A program made the position numbers and the translations under genes. Below the pieces are notes generated by a model, which saw only the letters and a program-made list of their open reading frames with translations, was not told the DNA's origin and did no database searches. A stretch of DNA of 10,325 bases from Gammaproteobacteria bacterium (GTDB lineage: Bacteria > Pseudomonadota > Gammaproteobacteria > SZUA-140), in NCBI GenBank assembly GCA_026994735.1, contig JALWQD010000392.1, positions 1-10,325 of the forward strand. Direction: 5' to 3'. This document shows positions 6,052 to 10,325 of the stretch, in pieces; position 1 is the stretch's first letter; every line of letters starts with the position of its first letter.

Positions 6052-7839
6052 ATGAATCAGCCACGGAAAATGAAGGGCCCTTTATCGCAGCAATTGCCGC
6101 GGCGGCAGTTTCTGCAAGGTTTGGCCGCCGGGGGGCTCATGCTCAGCCTGGCACAGAAGCGCAGTCTTGCTGCTGAACTTGCGACGAACAAGTCACTGCC
6201 TGAGTTTCAAAAGGTGCCCATCTTGACGGGCACTGAATTTGACTTGACCCTGGCCGAGAGCGCCGTTAATTTTACGGGCCAGGCACGTATGGCAACGACA
6301 GTTAATGGCTCGTTGCCGGCACCGACATTGCGCTGGCGTGAAGGTGACGAGATCACTCTGCGGGTTACTAACCACCTGCCAGCGATGTCCTCGATCCACT
6401 GGCACGGTATTATTCTGCCCTATAAAATGGATGGAGTTCCCGGAGTTAGTTTTGAGGGCATTGCCCCTGGGGAAACCTTCGTTCATCGCTTTAAGGTGCG
6501 GCAGTCCGGGACATACTGGTATCACGCCCATACCTTGCATGAACAGACCGGCCTGTATGGCAGTATTATTATCGATCCGAAGACGAAGGATCCCGTCGAA
6601 TTTGACCGTGAACATGTCATTGTTCTCTCGGATTGGACGGACGACGAACCATTGACGGTGCTCAAGAATCTCAAAAAACAGAGCGATTACTACAATTTTA
6701 ATTTGCCGACAGCAAAAGACTTTTTTACCGATGTCAGTACCGAAGGATTGGGCGCGGCATTGAGCAAACGGCGTATGTGGAATCGCATGCGCATGAATCC
6801 GACAGATCTCGCCGATACATCGGGACATTCCTTTACCTATTTGATGAACGGAACAACGCCTGCGGGAAATTGGCAGGCCAATTTCCGTGCTGGAGAACGC
6901 GTGCGTTTGCGTGTTATCAATGCTGCCAGCCAGACCTTTTTTGATCTTCGTATTCCGGGGTTGCCGATGACGGTCGTGCAGACGGACGGTATCAATGTCG
7001 AGGCCGTTACCGTTGATGAATTTCGCATGGGCCCAGGGGAGACTTACGATGTTATCGTAAGCCCCACTGCCGTTGCCTACACACTGTTTGCCCAATCGTC
7101 TGATCGCAGCGGTTTTGCCCGCGGCACGTTGACGCGTGCGGCCGGCGTGACGGCTCCGGTGCCGGCCCTCGATGAAGCGGAATGGTTGTCGATGACCGAT
7201 ATGATGGGGTCAATGGTCATGAGCGCTGGCGGGGATCATCAAGGACAGGCCATGAAAGGCATGATGAAGAGCGGCAGCCATGACGGTATGGCAGGGATGG
7301 CTATGGTCGATTCGGCACCGCTTGCCCACCATGCCAGTAGTGAGTTTGGTGCTAGCGTCGATATGCGTGTCGATCGTCCACGTACCAATCTTGATGATCC
7401 CGGTATCGGCTTGCGTAACAATGGCCGGCGCGTTTTGACGTATGCCGACCTGCATACCCTGGGAGGTGAAATCGATTCGACGCCACCAACCCGTGAGATC
7501 GAAATGCATCTGACCGGAAACATGGAACGTTACACCTGGTCTCTTGATGGCCTTGAGTTAAGCAAATCAACGCCGGTTCATTTTCGCCAGGGAGAACGTC
7601 TGCGGGTGATTCTTCATAACGATACGATGATGATCCATCCGATGCATCTGCATGGTATGTGGAGTGATGTGGAATCGGAAGCAGGGGATTTCCTCGTCCG
7701 CAAGCATACGATCAGCGTCCAGCCAGCGCAGCGGATTAGCTTTCGTGTTACGGCTGATGCCCCGGGCTACTGGGCCTGGCACTGTCATTTGTTGTATCAC
7801 ATGGCCGCGGGCATGTTTCGCGTCGTGACTGTGTCTTGA
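6052..7839 (+). CDS. copA: Periplasmic multicopper oxidase CopA/PcoA
   Basis: This gene encodes 595 residues, a usual length for CopA. A twin-arginine signal peptide (LPRRQFLQGLAAGG, Arg17-Arg18) sends the folded enzyme to the periplasm. Three cupredoxin domains carry all four copper motifs: HWH (116-118), HAH (158-160), HPMHLH (529-534) and HCHLLYHMAAGM (577-588), the last with Cys578 and Met588 for the type 1 copper. A Met/His-rich stretch (about 381-420, with MTDMMGSMVM and MKGMMKSG) is the expected copper-binding insert. The enzyme oxidises Cu(I) to the less toxic Cu(II) and stores copper. An in-frame ATG at 6040 exists, but GGGGA sits five bases before the ATG at 6052 and nothing suitable precedes 6040. 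It shares an operon with copB. This copA is the oxidase, not the ATPase of the same name. Confidence 0.95.
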   Translation: MNQPRKMKGPLSQQLPRRQFLQGLAAGGLMLSLAQKRSLAAELATNKSLPEFQKVPILTGTEFDLTLAESAVNFTGQARMATTVNGSLPAPTLRWREGDEITLRVTNHLPAMSSIHWHGIILPYKMDGVPGVSFEGIAPGETFVHRFKVRQSGTYWYHAHTLHEQTGLYGSIIIDPKTKDPVEFDREHVIVLSDWTDDEPLTVLKNLKKQSDYYNFNLPTAKDFFTDVSTEGLGAALSKRRMWNRMRMNPTDLADTSGHSFTYLMNGTTPAGNWQANFRAGERVRLRVINAASQTFFDLRIPGLPMTVVQTDGINVEAVTVDEFRMGPGETYDVIVSPTAVAYTLFAQSSDRSGFARGTLTRAAGVTAPVPALDEAEWLSMTDMMGSMVMSAGGDHQGQAMKGMMKSGSHDGMAGMAMVDSAPLAHHASSEFGASVDMRVDRPRTNLDDPGIGLRNNGRRVLTYADLHTLGGEIDSTPPTREIEMHLTGNMERYTWSLDGLELSKSTPVHFRQGERLRVILHNDTMMIHPMHLHGMWSDVESEAGDFLVRKHTISVQPAQRISFRVTADAPGYWAWHCHLLYHMAAGMFRVVTVS

Positions 7840-7856
7840 GCAAGGGGAACTGCATC

Positions 7857-8726
7857 GTGTCTAACGCAATACTTGATTTTCGCCTGCCGGTAGTGACCAG
7901 AGTGTTGTTGCCTCTGGCATCACTGATGGTCATCGTCTCTGCCCCTCTTATGGCGGCAGAAAACATGTCAGGAATGATGATGTCAGGCGGCCATGCCATG
8001 ACGATGATGAAACATGCCCCGATGCCGCTACGTGACCCCCATGCGGCGTCTGATGGTTATACCTATGAGACAGTGCCTCGTCCTCATGAAGCCGATGAGA
8101 TGAATTTCGCCAGTCTTCTGGCTGACCGTTTTGAAGTCAATGAAGGTCGCAATGGCAATGCCCTCGCTTATGATGTTCAGGCCTGGTATGGCCGTGACTA
8201 TGATCGTCTGATCATGAAGGCTGAAGGTGATGTTGATCAGGGTAACTTGCAGGAATCACGGACCGAGTTGCTCTGGGGGCATGCGCTGACATCTTTTTGG
8301 GATACACAGTTAGGCGTGCGTGTTGATCAGGGCGATGAGCCGGCTCAAAGCTGGCTGGCACTGGGTGTCGAAGGACTGGCTCCGTACTGGTTTGATGTTG
8401 AAACGACGGCCTATCTTGGCAGTGCTGGCCAGCTATCGTTACGGTTAGATGTCAGCTATGAGTTGCTGTTTACCCAGAAGCTGATATTACAGCCTCGTTT
8501 CGAGGCAAATTTTTATCGTAAGTCGGACCGTCAACGATCACGTGGGGCAGGTCTTTCTAACCTCTCCGCAGGCTTGCGTTTGCGTTATGAGATTCGCCGT
8601 GAGCTGGCTCCCTATATTGGTGTCGAATGGGGCGGGCTATTTGGTGCGACCGCCACTGCTGCTGGCACTGCGGGTGTTGTTGCCGATGATTTGAGAGCGG
8701 TTGCTGGCCTGCGTTTTTGGTTTTAA
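7857..8726 (+). CDS. copB: Outer-membrane copper-resistance protein CopB/PcoB
   Basis: This gene encodes 289 residues starting at GTG. A signal peptide runs to about residue 34 (PLMAA). It is followed by a Met/His-rich segment (37-57, with NMSGMMMSGGHAM and MMKH) that probably binds copper. The remainder alternates polar and hydrophobic residues as in an outer-membrane beta-barrel and ends in the aromatic signature LRFWF, with a C-terminal Phe. Typical CopB landmarks include GYTYETVPRPHEADEMNFASLLADRFE spread over 63-95 and an ELLWGHA segment. A TTG at 7836 overlapping the copA stop would also be in frame, but AAGGGGA at 7842-7848 is well placed for the GTG at 7857. It follows copA by 17 bases. 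It is thought to sequester or pass copper at the outer membrane; the exact mechanism is unsettled. Confidence 0.93.
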   Translation: MSNAILDFRLPVVTRVLLPLASLMVIVSAPLMAAENMSGMMMSGGHAMTMMKHAPMPLRDPHAASDGYTYETVPRPHEADEMNFASLLADRFEVNEGRNGNALAYDVQAWYGRDYDRLIMKAEGDVDQGNLQESRTELLWGHALTSFWDTQLGVRVDQGDEPAQSWLALGVEGLAPYWFDVETTAYLGSAGQLSLRLDVSYELLFTQKLILQPRFEANFYRKSDRQRSRGAGLSNLSAGLRLRYEIRRELAPYIGVEWGGLFGATATAAGTAGVVADDLRAVAGLRFWF

Positions 8727-8810
8727 TTTTCTTCATGGCTGTTCTTCTCATGGCCTCATGAAAAGCAAATAACGCTTATTAGAAGACGGTTGGCATCGAT
8801 GCTGGAAGAG

Positions 8811-8827
8811 GTGTTCTGACAGAACAC
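8811..8827. promoter_or_regulatory. Perfect inverted repeat upstream of merR, candidate operator
   Basis: GTGTTCTGACAGAACAC has seven-base arms with a three-base centre. It lies 64 bases before the MerR-type gene and differs from the CopR boxes. No T-run follows, so it is not a terminator. A MerR-family operator between promoter elements is the natural guess, but I cannot place convincing -35 and -10 hexamers with the usual 19-20 base spacing around it. Confidence 0.5.
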
Positions 8828-8891
8828 TGATGGACAGTACAAGTTGTTTTTTTCTGGAAGTTTCCGAGTCATCAAACCAAGGGTGGTTGGT

Positions 8892-9314
8892 ATGCTCACA
8901 GTCAGTAAATTATCCAAGTTGGTGAAGACAACGCCGGTATCGATACGTTACTACCTGCGTATCGGTTTGCTGACGCCCGAACGTGATGAAGACAATGGTT
9001 ATCACGTCTTTAATGCCAACGATATTCGTCGTCTGAAATTCATTTTACTTGCCAAGGGTCTAGGATTTTCACTGCCTGATATCCAGAGCATTCTGGTGTC
9101 GGCGGATGACAAGCATTCGCCGTGCCCATGGGTACGCGATCTGTTCCGGCGCCGTATCGAAGAAAACCAGGTTCGCCTGGCTGAATTGAATGCTTTGCAA
9201 GGAACAATGATTGATACCTTGTCGAAGTGGGAATCGATGCCCGATAGCGAAATTGATGCCAATGAACTCAATCGCCTAATTGCATCGATTTCATGTCTTA
9301 ACCAGGGAGAATGA
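8892..9314 (+). CDS. MerR-family heavy-metal-responsive regulator
   Basis: This gene encodes 140 residues. The N-terminal winged helix has the family pattern (VSIRYYLRIGLLTPERDEDNGYHVF), followed by the RLKFILLAKGLGFSLPDIQSIL helices and a long dimer helix (about 82-112). Cys78, in HSPCPWVRD, falls where MerR and ZntR have their cross-subunit metal Cys and where CueR has Ser. Cys135 near the C-terminus is the only other Cys. The usual two-Cys metal loop after the dimer helix is missing. The metal is therefore uncertain: the context favours copper or silver, while Cys78 is more like divalent-metal sensors. The frame extends to 8844, but the ATG at 8892 has AGGGTGG ahead of it and starts the conserved domain. 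It is followed 2 bp later by the ATPase gene that it probably controls. Confidence 0.88.
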   Translation: MLTVSKLSKLVKTTPVSIRYYLRIGLLTPERDEDNGYHVFNANDIRRLKFILLAKGLGFSLPDIQSILVSADDKHSPCPWVRDLFRRRIEENQVRLAELNALQGTMIDTLSKWESMPDSEIDANELNRLIASISCLNQGE

Positions 9315-9316
9315 TC

Positions 9317-10325
9317 ATGGAAAAAGATCCGGTTTGTGGTATGGCTGTCGATCAGTCCTCCGCTTTTCAAATGCAATTCAGACAGCATACTTTCCATTTT
9401 TGCAGTCAGGGTTGTTTCAATAAGTTTCGCTCTGCACCGGATCGTTATTTTCCCGTTGCCAATGCAGGCCTGGAGAGACAGGAGATGCGGACTCATGATG
9501 GCGGTTCAGACGAAGGTGGTTGCCGGGAACATGGTTTGCACCTGCCGGCTGCGTTAACAGTGTCCGGCAGCACCGGGGCGGGTTTCTATACTTGCCCAAT
9601 GCACCCCGAAATCGAACAGCAGGGGGCGGGGGTTTGTCCTCTCTGCGGAATGGCTCTGGAGCCATTGGTCGAGCCGTTTGCGGCTACCCGGACAGAGTAT
9701 GTTTGCCCTATGCACCCAGAGGTTGTTGAAGATCATCCGGGCAACTGTCGAAAGTGTGGTATGGCACTGGAGGCTGTCAATGTTGAGGCGGTAGAAGATA
9801 GTCAGGAACTGGATGATATGAGCCGTCGTTTGCGGTTTAGCACAATCCTGGCGCTGCCTGTTTTTTTCAGTGCCATGATGGCAGAATTTTTTCCCCACTG
9901 GGTTAACGGTTTGATGTCTCCTGTTGTCCGGCAATGGGGTGAATTATTACTTTCTGCGCCCGTTGTTTGGTGGGCTGGCTGGGTGTTTTTCGCGCGTGGC
10001 TGGCAGTCCATTATCAGTCGTAGCCCGAATATGTTTACCCTCATTGCCATTGGCGTTGGCATTGCCTGGAGCTATAGTTTTGTCGCAGTTCTGATGCCGG
10101 GTCTGTTTCCGCCCGAATTATTATCAGAGGCAGGTGTTGTGCCGGTTTATTTCGAGGCAGCGGCGGTGATTACTGCGCTGGTGTTATTGGGGCAGGTGAT
10201 GGAATTACGCGCTCGCAGTCAAACCAATGCGGCGATTAAATTACTGCTGGGTCTGGCGCCCAGGACGGCTCGACGGGTTCGGGATGATGGCAGCGAAGAA
10301 GATATTTCGCTGGAGCATGTCAGCG
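9317..10325 (+). CDS. Heavy-metal (copper/silver) P1B-type ATPase, N-terminal part, cut by the right edge
   Basis: The frame stays open for 336 codons to the window edge. Residues 3-45 form a YHS domain (DPVCGM, then FHFCSQGCFNKF). There are two heavy-metal-binding repeats: YTCPMHPEI with CPLCGMALEP (91-116), and YVCPMHPEV with CRKCGMALE (128-152). Membrane helices begin at about 173 (helices near 173-190, 205-226, 239-260 and 278-294), followed by the conserved GQVMELRARSQT and LAPRTARRV of the actuator domain entry. The CPC, DKTG and ATP-binding parts lie beyond the edge. There is no N-terminal CxxC HMA domain. This arrangement is that of the SilP/CopF-like copper or silver exporters of the inner membrane. 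An in-frame ATG at 9311 directly abuts the GGGAGA ribosome site, so 9317 is the better start. It is co-transcribed with merR. Confidence 0.93.
   Translation, partial: MEKDPVCGMAVDQSSAFQMQFRQHTFHFCSQGCFNKFRSAPDRYFPVANAGLERQEMRTHDGGSDEGGCREHGLHLPAALTVSGSTGAGFYTCPMHPEIEQQGAGVCPLCGMALEPLVEPFAATRTEYVCPMHPEVVEDHPGNCRKCGMALEAVNVEAVEDSQELDDMSRRLRFSTILALPVFFSAMMAEFFPHWVNGLMSPVVRQWGELLLSAPVVWWAGWVFFARGWQSIISRSPNMFTLIAIGVGIAWSYSFVAVLMPGLFPPELLSEAGVVPVYFEAAAVITALVLLGQVMELRARSQTNAAIKLLLGLAPRTARRVRDDGSEEDISLEHVS

Noticed and set aside
6193..7095. A 300-codon leftward open frame inside the multicopper oxidase gene
   Set aside because: It lies wholly antisense to a gene with all four copper motifs intact and shows no recognisable domain.

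Overview
This window looks like a copper-resistance region of a proteobacterium, most likely a free-living gamma- or betaproteobacterium. The evidence is a CusR/CopR-type two-component system, the CopA/CopB periplasmic and outer-membrane pair, c-type cytochromes, and a protein carrying a PEP-CTERM sorting tail, which implies that the host has an exosortase. The species cannot be named from this sequence.

Layout. Bases 2-112 may be the last 36 codons of a rightward gene, and 113-479 hold no convincing gene. A leftward four-gene operon follows (2435 down to 480): a lipoprotein cytochrome c, a YHS-domain protein with a possible HMA-like second half, a His/Asp/Met-rich exported protein and a second, membrane-anchored cytochrome c. 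Divergent from it is a PEP-CTERM protein (2635-3603), closed by a strong terminator (3627-3658). Next come the response regulator and sensor kinase (3794-5847), then the multicopper oxidase CopA and outer-membrane protein CopB (6052-8726). The window ends with a MerR-family regulator (8892-9314) followed 2 bp later by a heavy-metal P-type ATPase that runs off the right edge (9317-10325).

The main result is a set of three near-perfect CusR/CopR-like operators (ATGACA-N4-TGTCAT), one each before the leftward cytochrome operon, the regulator-kinase operon and copAB. In all three the operator centre lies exactly 41.5 bp upstream of the first base of a good -10 hexamer (TAGAAT, TACTAT, TATTAT), and none has a good -35. 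This points to one activator-dependent regulon that includes the cytochrome/YHS/His-rich operon. For the site between the divergent genes, the geometry assigns the box to the leftward operon. The PEP-CTERM gene has its own self-sufficient-looking promoter.

Working model (inference): the kinase senses periplasmic copper and the regulator switches on copAB for periplasmic detoxification, its own operon, and the cytochrome/metal-binding operon. The MerR regulator senses cytoplasmic metal separately and controls the ATPase that exports it. The cytochrome-containing operon, with two YHS/His-rich metal-binding proteins between two haem proteins, is the least described part of the window.
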